NCBI GenBank assembly: GCA_964413055.1
Contig: CAYPRB010000002.1
Coordinates: 186,001 to 250,000 of the forward strand
Direction of reading: 5' to 3'
Origin: UBA3102 sp964413055
GTDB taxonomy: Bacteria > Bacillota > Desulfotomaculia > Desulfotomaculales > Pelotomaculaceae
DNA: 64,000 nucleotides
The first letter of the stretch is position 1, and every line of letters begins with the position of its first letter. Positions 1-7,684 of this stretch are shown in pieces. The position numbers were made by a program, and so were the translations under genes. The notes beneath the pieces were generated by a model. The model did no database searches, had not been told where the DNA came from, and saw only the letters and a list, made by a program, of their open reading frames with translations.

Positions 1-99
1 GATCAGAGAAATACTACCAACTGGTTTTATTTTAATCATTTTATCTGAAAAAAGAAAATTGCACAAGGCTGGTATAACCGATAAACGGAGGGATGTAGT

Positions 100-603
100 T
101 TGAATAAATTAACCCACCTTGATGATCAGGGGCAGGCCAGGATGGTCGAAGTCGGCGGTAAAGAGGTCACCCGCAGGGAAGCGGTAGCCAGGGGAGAAGT
201 AATCATGCGTCCGGAAACATTGGAACTGATCCTGGAGGGCGGGATTTCTAAAGGGGAAGTTTTTGGTCTGGCCCGGGTGGCAGGGATTATGGCGGCAAAA
301 AGGACTTCTGATCTGATTCCTCTTTGTCACCCCTTGATGTTAACGGGTATTGATGTCCGGTTCCGGCCGGATACGGAACAAAACATAGTGGAAATTGAAG
401 CCAGGGTGCGGATAACCGACCGTACCGGTGTGGAAATGGAGGCTTTAACCGCTGTATCGGTAGCGGCACTTGCTATTTATGATATGTGTAAGGCGGTGGA
501 CCGGGGAATGGTTATAAGCGGGATCAGGCTGGTCCATAAAAGCGGTGGCAAAAGCGGTATTTTTGAGCGTGATGGGGAGGTAGAGTGGGAAAGTTGGGAA
601 TAG
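100..603 (+). CDS. moaC: Cyclic pyranopterin monophosphate synthase MoaC
   Basis: Converts the MoaA product 3',8-cyclo-dihydro-GTP into cyclic pyranopterin monophosphate in molybdenum/tungsten cofactor synthesis; cytosolic. The 167-residue protein has the family's usual length. It shows LCHPL with His77 and the IYDMCKA segment with Asp128 and Lys131, the residues known as catalytic in MoaC, plus the EMEALTAVS signature. The TTG start at 100 follows GGAGGGA at 87-93 with good spacing. mog follows 36 bp downstream, so the pair probably shares a transcript. The tungstopterin enzyme AOR lies about 3 kb downstream, a likely consumer of the cofactor. Identification is secure. Confidence 0.97.
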   Translation: MNKLTHLDDQGQARMVEVGGKEVTRREAVARGEVIMRPETLELILEGGISKGEVFGLARVAGIMAAKRTSDLIPLCHPLMLTGIDVRFRPDTEQNIVEIEARVRITDRTGVEMEALTAVSVAALAIYDMCKAVDRGMVISGIRLVHKSGGKSGIFERDGEVEWESWE

Positions 604-639
604 TGGTTTTGGTAAAAAATTGACGGGGAGTTGATTTTT

Positions 640-1131
640 GTGTACCGGATAGCTGTCATCACTGTAAGCGACAAGGGGGCCCGCGGGGAGCGGGAGGACA
701 AGAGCGGTCCGGTTATCAGTAAAATGGTAGCCTCTTTGGGTGAAGTAGTTGATTACCGCGTGTTGCCGGATGATGTGGAAGTGTTAAAAGAAGCTTTGAT
801 GGAATTGTCCGACCAAAAAAAAGCGGATTTGATCCTGACTACCGGCGGGACGGGTTTGTCTCCGCGTGACAACACGCCGGAGGCTACTTTAGCCGTGATT
901 GAACGGGAGGTCCCCGGTTTGGCTGAAGCCATGCGTATGGAAAGCATGAAGAAGACCAACCGGGCCATGCTTTCCAGGGGGGTTGCGGGGGTACGCCAGC
1001 TTACCCTGATTATCAATCTGCCCGGAAGTGTTAAAGGGGTTCGGGAGTGCCTGGAAGTGATTATACCCGCACTGCCGCATGGTTTGGAAATTATGAACGG
1101 CCGGGGTGGTGAATGCGGAGCTGAAGATTAA
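640..1131 (+). CDS. mog: Molybdopterin adenylyltransferase-type protein (MogA/MoaB)
   Basis: A MogA/MoaB-fold protein, expected to adenylate molybdopterin before metal insertion. The frame begins with the typical RIAVITVSDKG strand and contains TTGGTGLSPRDNTPEAT, the conserved nucleotide/MPT-binding region of this family. I prefer the GTG at 640 (163 aa): the ribosome site ACGGGGAG at 623-630 abuts the upstream in-frame TTG at 631 and leaves no spacing for it. The gene lies 36 bp after moaC in the same orientation. MoaB and MogA cannot be told apart reliably from sequence alone; the short single-domain form fits either. Confidence 0.93.
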   Translation: MYRIAVITVSDKGARGEREDKSGPVISKMVASLGEVVDYRVLPDDVEVLKEALMELSDQKKADLILTTGGTGLSPRDNTPEATLAVIEREVPGLAEAMRMESMKKTNRAMLSRGVAGVRQLTLIINLPGSVKGVRECLEVIIPALPHGLEIMNGRGGECGAED

Positions 1132-1217
1132 AATTGTGAATAAATTGTAGATTAGTATAAATTATATAATATAAGGGGAAAATATTGTTATAAAAAATTT
1201 ATAGATAAATTAATTCA

Positions 1218-1315
1218 GAATCAGAAAATAAAAGCTAGAACATAATAATTGCTTTTTTTGTCCTTAAAAAAGGCAATTATAAGGTGATTTAGATTTGCTT
1301 TTGATTTTCTAATTC
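1218..1315. repeat. Large imperfect inverted repeat upstream of groESL
   Basis: Two nested arm pairs are visible. The outer arms at 1218-1235 and 1297-1315 match except for one mismatch and one bulge. The inner arms at 1245-1258 and 1266-1280 form a long AT-rich stem around TCCTT. It lies between mog and the CIRCE operator. It may terminate the mog transcript, but the inner right arm is followed by AAGGTG and not by a T-run, so this is not a classical terminator. Function is inferred only. Confidence 0.5.
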
Positions 1316-1335
1316 ATTATTATGTTTATTAGATG

Positions 1336-1362
1336 CTAGCACTCACTCATTATGAGTGCTAA
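1336..1362. promoter_or_regulatory. CIRCE operator (HrcA binding site)
   Basis: CTAGCACTC, nine bases, then GAGTGCTAA. This is the CIRCE inverted repeat with its canonical N9 spacer; only the first base departs from the TTAGCACTC consensus. It sits 36 bp before the groES start. In Firmicutes, HrcA binds this site and represses groESL until heat shock. hrcA itself is not in the window. Confidence 0.95.
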
Positions 1363-1398
1363 CAATAAAGCAATAAAAACCAGTAAGGAGGGGTATAT

Positions 1399-1683
1399 GT
1401 GATCAGACCATTAGGCGAAAGGGTAGTGGTAAAACCCCTGCCCAGTGAGGAAAAGACCAAAAGCGGTATTGTCCTGCCGGACACCGCCAAGGAAAAACCC
1501 CAGGAAGGCGAGGTAATTGCTGTCGGGTCGGGAAAGCTTTTAGAGACCGGTCAACGGGTACCGATCGACCTGAAAGTAGGGGATAAGGTTCTTTTCTCCA
1601 AATATGCCGGTAATGAAGTCAAGATTGACGACATTGAATACCTGATCATGCGTGAAGCCGATGTGCTCGGTGTTATTGAATAG
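1399..1683 (+). CDS. groES: Co-chaperonin GroES
   Basis: Ten-kDa co-chaperonin that caps the GroEL ring during protein folding. The 94-residue length is typical. The N-terminal IRPLGERVVVKPL strand, the mobile-loop segment EEKTKSGIVLPDTA and the YAGNEVKIDDIEYLI region are all characteristic. GTG start at 1399 with AAGGAGGGG at 1385-1393. groEL begins 31 bp downstream. CIRCE lies just upstream, which indicates HrcA control. Confidence 0.98.
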   Translation: MIRPLGERVVVKPLPSEEKTKSGIVLPDTAKEKPQEGEVIAVGSGKLLETGQRVPIDLKVGDKVLFSKYAGNEVKIDDIEYLIMREADVLGVIE

Positions 1684-1714
1684 TAAAGCAAGGTAAAAAA
1701 AGGAGGTTGAAAAA

Positions 1715-3373
1715 TTGGCTGGTAAAGAAATTATTTTCAGAGAAGAAGCCAGGCGTGCCCTTGAAAAAGGCGTTGATTCTCTGGCGGAAGCCGTTAAGAT
1801 TACTCTCGGCCCTAAGGGCCGCAATGTGGTATTGGAGAAAAAATTTGGTTCTCCGATGATTACTAATGACGGTGTAACCATTGCGAGGGAAATCGAGTTT
1901 GCAGATCCTTTTGAAAATATGGGTGCGCAATTGGTCAAAGAAGTAGCTACCAAGACCAACGACGTGGCGGGTGACGGTACTACTACCGCTTGTGTACTTG
2001 CTCAGGCCATCGTGCGCGAGGGACTGAAAAACGTGGCTGCCGGTGCCAACCCGATGATTGTTAAGCGGGGCATTGAGAAAGCCGTTGATAAAGCAGTAGA
2101 AGCTATCAAAAATTCATCCAAACCCATCGAGAGCAAAGCGGCGATAACCCAGGTGGCTACAATTTCCGCCAATGATGAGTTCATAGGCGGTTTGATTGCC
2201 GATGCCATGGAGAAGGTGGGGAAAGACGGGGTTATTACCGTTGAAGAGTCCAAAGGTACCACTACTGATTTAGAAGTAGTGGAAGGAATGAATTTTGACC
2301 GGGGTTATATTTCGCCCTACATGGCGACCGATACCGATAAAATGGAAGCCAATCTGGAGGACCCCTACATATTGATAACGGATAAGAAAATATCCGCGGT
2401 AGGGGACGTGCTTCCATTGCTGGAAAAAATCGTGCAGTCCGGTAAACCCTTGTTGATCATCGCCGAAGATATCGAAGGTGAAGCGCTTGCCACGCTGGTT
2501 CTCAATAAGCTGCGCGGTACCTTCCAGTGTGTGGCCGTCAAGGCGCCCGGTTTTGGTGAAAGGCGCAAGGCCATGCTGGAGGACATAGCCATCCTCACCG
2601 GCGGTACCGTTATTACGGAAGACCTGGGATTGAAACTGGACAAGGCCACCATTGAACAACTGGGCAGTGCCTCAAAAGTCCGGGTTAAGAAAGAAGAAAC
2701 GATAATCGTCGGCGGCAGCGGTAAGACTGAAGAAATAACCAAGCGCGTCACTCAGATTAAGAAACAAATTGAAGAGACCACCTCCGATTTTGACAAGGAG
2801 AAACTCCAGGAGCGCCTGGCCAAGCTGGCCGGTGGTGTGGCCGTAGTCCAGGTTGGCGCTGCTACCGAAACGGAAATGAAAGAAAAGAAACTGCGGATAG
2901 ATGATGCCCTTAATGCTACCCGTGCGGCGGTCGAGGAAGGTATCGTCTCCGGCGGCGGCGTGGTTTACATTAACGCGGTCAAAGAATTGGAAGGCTTGAC
3001 GGCTGACGAGCCCGACGAAAAAACGGGAATTGCAATCGTACGCCGGGCCTTGGAAGAGCCTCTGCGCCAGATTGTAAATAACGCCGGCCTTGAAGGTTCG
3101 GTCATCGTTGAGAAAGTTAAAAATGCCGATGCAGGCATCGGTTTCAACGCCCTCAACGCCGAATTTATGAATATGATCGAGGCCGGAATCGTGGACCCGG
3201 CCAAAGTTACCCGGACAGCGTTGCAAAATGCCGCCAGTATCGCAGCCATGATGTTGACGACAGAAACTCTGATTGCAGAAAAACCTGAAAAAGATAAGGA
3301 TCCCATGGGCGGCATGGGTGCCGGCGGCATGGGCGGCATGGGCGGTATGGGCGGTATGGGCGGCATGATGTAA
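1715..3373 (+). CDS. groEL: Chaperonin GroEL (Hsp60)
   Basis: Sixty-kDa chaperonin forming the double-ring ATP-dependent folding chamber. The 552-residue product has the N-terminal LGPKGRNVVLEK segment, the nucleotide-binding GDGTTT motif, the apical-domain EDIEGEALATLVLNK segment and a C-terminal tail of GGM repeats that lines the chamber. TTG start at 1715 with AGGAGGT about seven bases upstream. It is co-transcribed with groES, and a rho-independent terminator at 3474-3521 ends the operon. Confidence 0.99.
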   Translation: MAGKEIIFREEARRALEKGVDSLAEAVKITLGPKGRNVVLEKKFGSPMITNDGVTIAREIEFADPFENMGAQLVKEVATKTNDVAGDGTTTACVLAQAIVREGLKNVAAGANPMIVKRGIEKAVDKAVEAIKNSSKPIESKAAITQVATISANDEFIGGLIADAMEKVGKDGVITVEESKGTTTDLEVVEGMNFDRGYISPYMATDTDKMEANLEDPYILITDKKISAVGDVLPLLEKIVQSGKPLLIIAEDIEGEALATLVLNKLRGTFQCVAVKAPGFGERRKAMLEDIAILTGGTVITEDLGLKLDKATIEQLGSASKVRVKKEETIIVGGSGKTEEITKRVTQIKKQIEETTSDFDKEKLQERLAKLAGGVAVVQVGAATETEMKEKKLRIDDALNATRAAVEEGIVSGGGVVYINAVKELEGLTADEPDEKTGIAIVRRALEEPLRQIVNNAGLEGSVIVEKVKNADAGIGFNALNAEFMNMIEAGIVDPAKVTRTALQNAASIAAMMLTTETLIAEKPEKDKDPMGGMGAGGMGGMGGMGGMGGMM

Positions 3374-3473
3374 GTAAAACCCAATCACCCTTATACAAAG
3401 CTTGAAAAACAATTTATTTGTAAAAAATGCGCACATTTTGTTCGCGCAGGTAAATTTAAAAGATTTTAGAGTT

Positions 3474-3521
3474 TAGAGGCTTCTCATGAGTTAAATTGTA
3501 CTTTGAGAGGCCTCTATTTTT
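3474..3521 (+). terminator. Rho-independent terminator of groESL
   Basis: TAGAGGC at 3474-3480 pairs with GCCTCTA at 3510-3516, with further pairing of TTCTCA and TGAGAG inside the stem. A T-run follows at 3517-3521. It lies about 100 bp after the groEL stop. Confidence 0.85.
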
Positions 3522-3784
3522 AATAAAGCGGATGGAATGTAATTGCCAGTACGGATATTGTAGGATTATCTGTTTTTTTGTTGTATTATACTTTAACCAA
3601 TATTAACGTGATATAATTCTATTAATAAGTAATGTTTATTATTGAAACATAATGTATGTTTTTTGCACATAGGCGTGTATTATTTTGGTGCACTTTATTA
3701 AGTGAGGAATCTATAATTGCTTCTAAAAAACGCTTTTATTAAGAATATCTTAAAAATTATAAAAAATTATAAATTGGTATATTT
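3522..3784. other. AT-rich spacer before the aor leader
   Basis: About 260 bp of strongly AT-rich DNA with no ORF or repeat that I can support. It probably contains the promoter of the aor transcript, but no clear -35/-10 pair stands out. Confidence 0.5.
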
Positions 3785-3890
3785 ATTGCACTATAAATGA
3801 GTGCTTGCTTCCGATTTATTATTTCCCTCAGGGAAGTAATAAACGTAAGGGTATGGTAAGTAATTGCCGTGCCTGCCAGCGTGCAAAGGA
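3785..3890 (+). promoter_or_regulatory. Structured leader upstream of aor; candidate Moco/Tuco riboswitch
   Basis: The leader contains a TTCCGA segment, a perfect 13-bp hairpin (arms 3815-3827 and 3831-3843, loop TCA), then ACGTAAGGG, GCCGTGCCTGCC and GCAAAGG. TTGCAC at 3785-3790 can pair with GTGCAA at 3881-3886, closing the whole element. The general order resembles the Moco RNA motif (RF01055), and the position before an enzyme that uses the tungsten form of the cofactor fits. The 3' GCAAAGG runs directly into a terminator stem, as in riboswitch expression platforms. This match is from memory of the motif and was not computed. Confidence 0.5.
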
Positions 3891-3917
3891 AGAGGTTTTG
3901 AACCTCTTCCTTTTTTT
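3885..3917 (+). terminator. Strong intrinsic terminator in the aor leader
   Basis: AAAGGAAGAGGTT (3885-3897) pairs perfectly with AACCTCTTCCTTT (3901-3913) around a TTG loop, inside a T7 run. It lies between the structured leader and the aor ribosome site at 3942-3950, so it would block aor expression unless it is prevented. That points to attenuation. Confidence 0.85.
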
Positions 3918-3953
3918 GTTGGACCCATAAAATTTATTTTTAGGAGGGAGTTT

Positions 3954-5681
3954 ATGAACAAATTTATCCGTGTGTGCATGACGACAAAGCAGGTAAAGGT
4001 TGAAGAAGCGCCTCAAAAGTACGCCGGACTGGGTGGTCGTGCTCTTACATCTACGGTTGTAGCAGATGAGGTTAAGCCGACCTGTCATCCTCTGGGAAAA
4101 TACAATAAACTGGTCTTTGCCCCGGGGCTTTTAAGCGGTACTAATGCCGCCAACTCCGGCCGTATTTCAGTAGGCGCCAAGAGCCCGCTTACTGGAGGGA
4201 TTAAAGAAAGCAACTCCGGCGGAACCTTCTCCCAAAAAATGGCCAGGATGGGTTATAAAGGTTTGATTGTTGAGGGATTGCCAGCAGAAGACAAGTTTTG
4301 GGTAATAAAAGTGAACGTAGACGGCGTAACCATAGAAGATGCACCTGCTGAAATTATCGGTAAAGGAAATTATGAAGCGATAAAAATTCTCAGTGAAAAA
4401 TACGGTAATAAAGCAGCAATTGCCATCGCCGGTCCGGCCGGTGAGATGAAACTGGCGGCGGCCAACGTATCATTCAAGGATCCTGACGGTAATATCCGCA
4501 GCGCCGGACGTGGCGGCCTGGGTGCGGTGATGGGGTCTAAGAAGGTAAAAGCCGTGGTGCTTGATGATACCGGAGCTCCGGGGGTCAATATTGCTAACTC
4601 CGAAGCGTTCAAGGAAGCAGCCAAAATATTTGCCAACGGTCTCCGGAAGCACCCGGTTACCGGTGAAGGCCTGGCCCGGTTTGGTACCAACGTGCTGGTA
4701 AATATTCTTAATGAAGCCGGCGGGCTGCCCACCGAGAACTTCCGTTACGGCCGGAATGAATGGGCCAATAACATCGGCGGCGAAACCATGACGGAGACCA
4801 TGGAAGCGCGTGGAGGTAAACCTACCCACGGCTGTCATCCCGGTTGTGTCATTCGCTGCTCCCAGCAATATGTTGATAAGTCAGGTCAATATATTACCAG
4901 CGGTTTTGAATATGAAACCATTTGGGCCCTTGGTGCAAACGGCAAAATTAACGATTTGGACGCGCTTGCTTATTGTGACCGGGCGATGGACGATGTTGGT
5001 GTCGACAGCATTGAAACGTCGGTTACCATTGCCTTGGCGATGGACGCCGGGGTTATTCCCTGGGGCGACGGCAAGGCCGCCCTGGACCTGATCGGGCAGA
5101 TCGGCAAAGGTACCCCGCTGGGCAGAATTATCGGTTCCGGTGCCGGTATTACCGGCAAGGTATTCGGTATGACCAGGGTTCCGGTTGTAAAGAACCAGGC
5201 TATCCCCGCTTACGACCCGCGCTCGGTCAAGGGCGTCGGCCTGACTTACGCGACAACTCCCATGGGCGCCGACCATACCGCAGGTTATGCTGTTGCTACC
5301 AACATTATGAAGGTGGGCGGCTTTGTGGAACCGCTGCAGAAGGAGGGTAATGTTGAACTGTCCCGCAACCTGCAGATTGCCACTGCCGCAGTTGACAGTA
5401 CCGGTATGTGCCTGTTTATTGCCTTTGCCATACTGGACATTCCGGAAGCCTTCAATGCTCTGATCGACATGATCAACGCCATGTACGGGCTGTCCCTTAC
5501 CGCGGATGATGTAAACGAACTCGGCAAAACCATCCTCAAGACAGAGCGCGGCTTCAATGCTAAAGCCGGGTTTACCAACGCTCACGACCGCCTGCCGGAG
5601 TTCTTTGAGGAAGAATGTCCTCCGCACAACACCACTTGGGACTTTACGGATGAGGAAATTGACGAGGTCTTCAATTTCTAG
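3954..5681 (+). CDS. aor: Tungsten-type aldehyde ferredoxin oxidoreductase
   Basis: Oxidises aldehydes to carboxylic acids with ferredoxin, or the reverse, using a bis-pyranopterin tungsten centre and one [4Fe-4S] cluster; cytosolic. The 575-residue protein has the AOR N-terminal domain (NSGRISVGAKSPLTGG near residues 67-82), cysteines at 294, 298 and 302 and a fourth Cys486 in DSTGMC. The cluster motif reads CX3CX3C, where classical archaeal AOR has CX2CX3C. The ATG at 3954 follows TAGGAGGGAG; an in-frame start further upstream would lie inside the leader terminator. The gene stands alone, ends at its own terminator and follows a likely cofactor-sensing leader. No ferredoxin gene is adjacent. 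Confidence 0.93.
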   Translation: MNKFIRVCMTTKQVKVEEAPQKYAGLGGRALTSTVVADEVKPTCHPLGKYNKLVFAPGLLSGTNAANSGRISVGAKSPLTGGIKESNSGGTFSQKMARMGYKGLIVEGLPAEDKFWVIKVNVDGVTIEDAPAEIIGKGNYEAIKILSEKYGNKAAIAIAGPAGEMKLAAANVSFKDPDGNIRSAGRGGLGAVMGSKKVKAVVLDDTGAPGVNIANSEAFKEAAKIFANGLRKHPVTGEGLARFGTNVLVNILNEAGGLPTENFRYGRNEWANNIGGETMTETMEARGGKPTHGCHPGCVIRCSQQYVDKSGQYITSGFEYETIWALGANGKINDLDALAYCDRAMDDVGVDSIETSVTIALAMDAGVIPWGDGKAALDLIGQIGKGTPLGRIIGSGAGITGKVFGMTRVPVVKNQAIPAYDPRSVKGVGLTYATTPMGADHTAGYAVATNIMKVGGFVEPLQKEGNVELSRNLQIATAAVDSTGMCLFIAFAILDIPEAFNALIDMINAMYGLSLTADDVNELGKTILKTERGFNAKAGFTNAHDRLPEFFEEECPPHNTTWDFTDEEIDEVFNF

Positions 5682-5707
5682 TTTTAAAATGCTTTTATAA
5701 CAGGCAT

Positions 5708-5740
5708 AAAGCCGGGTATATTGCCCGGCTTTTTATTTTT
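5708..5740 (+). terminator. Rho-independent terminator after aor
   Basis: AAAGCCGGG (5708-5716) and CCCGGCTTT (5724-5732) form a nine-bp stem followed by a T-rich tail, 27 bp after the aor stop. Confidence 0.93.
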
Positions 5741-5866
5741 GAAAATAATTATAATACTATGGTGAAATAAGGGCAAATTTATCTTATGAAAAATTAAAAA
5801 TATTTCTTTATGATTTAATAAATGGTATGATATAAACATTTTGTGGGGAAAAAGAGGAGCTTGGCT

Positions 5867-6397
5867 GTGGAGATTTTTACTTTATTAACACCCGCCGGCT
5901 GGCTGGCCGGGGCCTGGTCGGAACGGGGACTTAAAAGCCTGGTATTACCACAGGAAAAAATGGAGCGGTCGTTGGAAAAATTAGCCGCAATATTAAATCT
6001 TTCTGTCCTGCCGCTTCCTGTACCGGTAAAAGGTCCGGTTAAGAAAATAGCCGCTGAAATTGATTGTTATTTTCGGGGGGGAAAGGTTTGCTTTTCTACG
6101 CCGGTAGATTGGTCGGGCTATACTCATTTCCAGCGGTGTGTTTTGGCCGTAACGAAATCCATACCGTATGGTGAGGTCCGTTCATACGGGCAGGTAGCCC
6201 GGGCGGCCGGTTCCCCACGCGGGGCAAGGGCGGTGGGAGGCGTCATGCGTCTTAACCGGACCGCCCTGGTGGTACCTTGCCACCGGGTGATTGCCGCTGA
6301 CGGTTCCTTGGGCGGTTTCGGCGGTGGCCTGGAGATGAAAAAATATCTTTTGAATCTGGAAAACGCGATTGGGTGGGTTAGGTTAGGGAGTTGTTGA
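5867..6397 (+). CDS. ogt: Methylated-DNA-protein cysteine S-methyltransferase
   Basis: Suicide repair protein that moves the alkyl group from O6-alkylguanine to its own cysteine. The C-terminal domain shows the IPYGEVRSYGQVA DNA-binding helix, the arginine-finger region and the acceptor motif PCHRV, followed by GGFGGG. I use the GTG at 5867 (176 aa), placed seven bases after AGAGGAG at 5853-5859; the in-frame GTG at 5843 has no ribosome site. The 3' end overlaps the convergent L,D-transpeptidase gene by 20 bp. Confidence 0.93.
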   Translation: MEIFTLLTPAGWLAGAWSERGLKSLVLPQEKMERSLEKLAAILNLSVLPLPVPVKGPVKKIAAEIDCYFRGGKVCFSTPVDWSGYTHFQRCVLAVTKSIPYGEVRSYGQVARAAGSPRGARAVGGVMRLNRTALVVPCHRVIAADGSLGGFGGGLEMKKYLLNLENAIGWVRLGSC

Positions 6398-7283
6398 CGG
6401 TCCTGTCTGTAGGTTTTATTTCGATTAGCTTGGCAGCGTTGTTGTAACAGACTTCCGACTGCAAAAAGCGCTGCAGGTAAAAAGCCGGGACAAAAGTGGT
6501 ATTATAAAGTAGGCAAGGTGCTTTTTCGGTAATATAAGTGACGTTGTTTACTTTGACCCGGTTTATGCCTATCGTGAAGACTGTTTCGTGTTCTCTGCCG
6601 GAAACAGTAACGGTTTTAGTGGTGTTATTCCATCCGACCCGGTAGCCCAGGGCTTCGGCCGCGGCCCGTAACGGTAAAAAAGTTGTTTCACCGTCATGTA
6701 CGAGACTGGGATGTGGAGGGTATTTGAGTTCTTCTCCGTTTACAATTAAACAATTAAATTTTTTCCAATCAGAAAGGTTTGTATGATTGTTGACAATTTG
6801 CACCTCTGTACCCAAAGGAACACGTTCATAAAGCCAAAGGATATCCTGGTTGTATAGTCTAATACAACCTGATGTGGCATAAGTTCCCACGGATGACGGG
6901 TTGTTGTTGCCGTGTATGCCGTAAATGGACCCGCCGGTACCTAAGGCGTTTAATCCAAGCCAGCGGGGGCCCAATGGGTTTTCCGGAACCCCTCCCGGTA
7001 TTATAGGACCTCCGTCGGGATTTCTCCATGACGGGTAGACCAACTTGGCGATTACCCGCCAATTACCTTCGGGGGTATAGTGAGACAGGCGTCCGGTGGC
7101 TACGGGAAAGACGTCCAGCAAGTATTGATCCTTAAATAATGCCAATTGGTTCGTCCCTTTATTTATTATTATTCTGGAAGAAGCATATGCATGATGCTGC
7201 CAGGGGTATAAAAAACCAATTCCCAAAGCCGTTATGATTAAAACAAACCTGATTCTGAAAATAAATCCCACCCCAAACTCCAT
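6378..7283 (-). CDS. L,D-transpeptidase (YkuD) with C-terminal copper-amine-oxidase-N-like domain
   Basis: Probably cross-links peptidoglycan by 3-3 links outside the cell. A hydrophobic N-terminal segment (about residues 10-35) acts as signal or anchor. The YkuD domain follows, with the catalytic HG...SGCIRL signature: His in IYGIHGNNNP and Cys in TSGCIRL. The C-terminal third (LIVNGEELKYPPHPSLVHDG and FLPLRAAAEALGY) is the Cu_amine_oxidN1 fold, common in Firmicute surface proteins. The ATG at 7283 lacks a clear ribosome site; a GTG at 7271, preceded by GGAG, may be the true start. It converges with and overlaps ogt. Confidence 0.9.
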   Translation of the reverse strand: MEFGVGFIFRIRFVLIITALGIGFLYPWQHHAYASSRIIINKGTNQLALFKDQYLLDVFPVATGRLSHYTPEGNWRVIAKLVYPSWRNPDGGPIIPGGVPENPLGPRWLGLNALGTGGSIYGIHGNNNPSSVGTYATSGCIRLYNQDILWLYERVPLGTEVQIVNNHTNLSDWKKFNCLIVNGEELKYPPHPSLVHDGETTFLPLRAAAEALGYRVGWNNTTKTVTVSGREHETVFTIGINRVKVNNVTYITEKAPCLLYNTTFVPAFYLQRFLQSEVCYNNAAKLIEIKPTDRTVNNSLT

Positions 7284-7465
7284 TTATTTGCCCGTAAAAA
7301 ATAAATATGCCGTTGCAAACAAAACAGAATAAGATGACCAGGAGTTATTTTTTAGAAATATTCAGGTTGACATTATTACAGAATAAACCAAACAGATTTG
7401 AATGCGGTTGACTTTTTAATTGCAGTACGGTAAAATAAGCCCTGCTTTAAAAAAAATTTAAATTT

Positions 7466-7540
7466 GCCGATGTGGCTCAGGGGTAGAGCAGCGCACTCGT
7501 AATGCGCAGGTCGCCGGTTCGAATCCGGCCATCGGCTCCA
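7466..7540 (+). tRNA. tRNA-Thr (anticodon CGT)
   Basis: Acceptor arms GCCGATG and CATCGGC pair perfectly. The D arm is GCTC...GAGC, the anticodon stem GCGCA/TGCGC encloses loop CTCGTAA (anticodon CGT, codon ACG), and the T arm GCCGG-TTCGAATC-CGGC is present. The CCA end is encoded. A terminator follows directly. Confidence 0.98.
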
Positions 7541-7542
7541 GG

Positions 7543-7583
7543 AAAAGCCAGAAGCCGCAGGGAATTGCGGCTTCTGGCTTTTT
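7543..7583 (+). terminator. Terminator after tRNA-Thr
   Basis: AAAAGCCAGAAGCCGCA and TGCGGCTTCTGGCTTTT form a long perfect stem ending in a T-run, three bases after the tRNA CCA. Confidence 0.95.
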
Positions 7584-7684
7584 AATGAGGTGGGCATCTT
7601 GCCGGATACTAGTGATGACGCGGGTTGGTTTTCATCAGCAGTACATCTCTTATAAATGGAACCCTGTCGAGGTGTGTCGTTTAT

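Noticed and set aside
2672..3436. 254-codon reverse frame inside groEL
   Set aside because: It is the shadow of the groEL codon pattern, with His/Phe-rich composition and no ribosome site; groEL is certain.
7376..7597. Reverse-strand 73-codon frame over tRNA-Thr
   Set aside because: It reads the complement of the tRNA (PDSNRRPAHYECAALPLSHIG), a well-known artefact of antisense tRNA translation.
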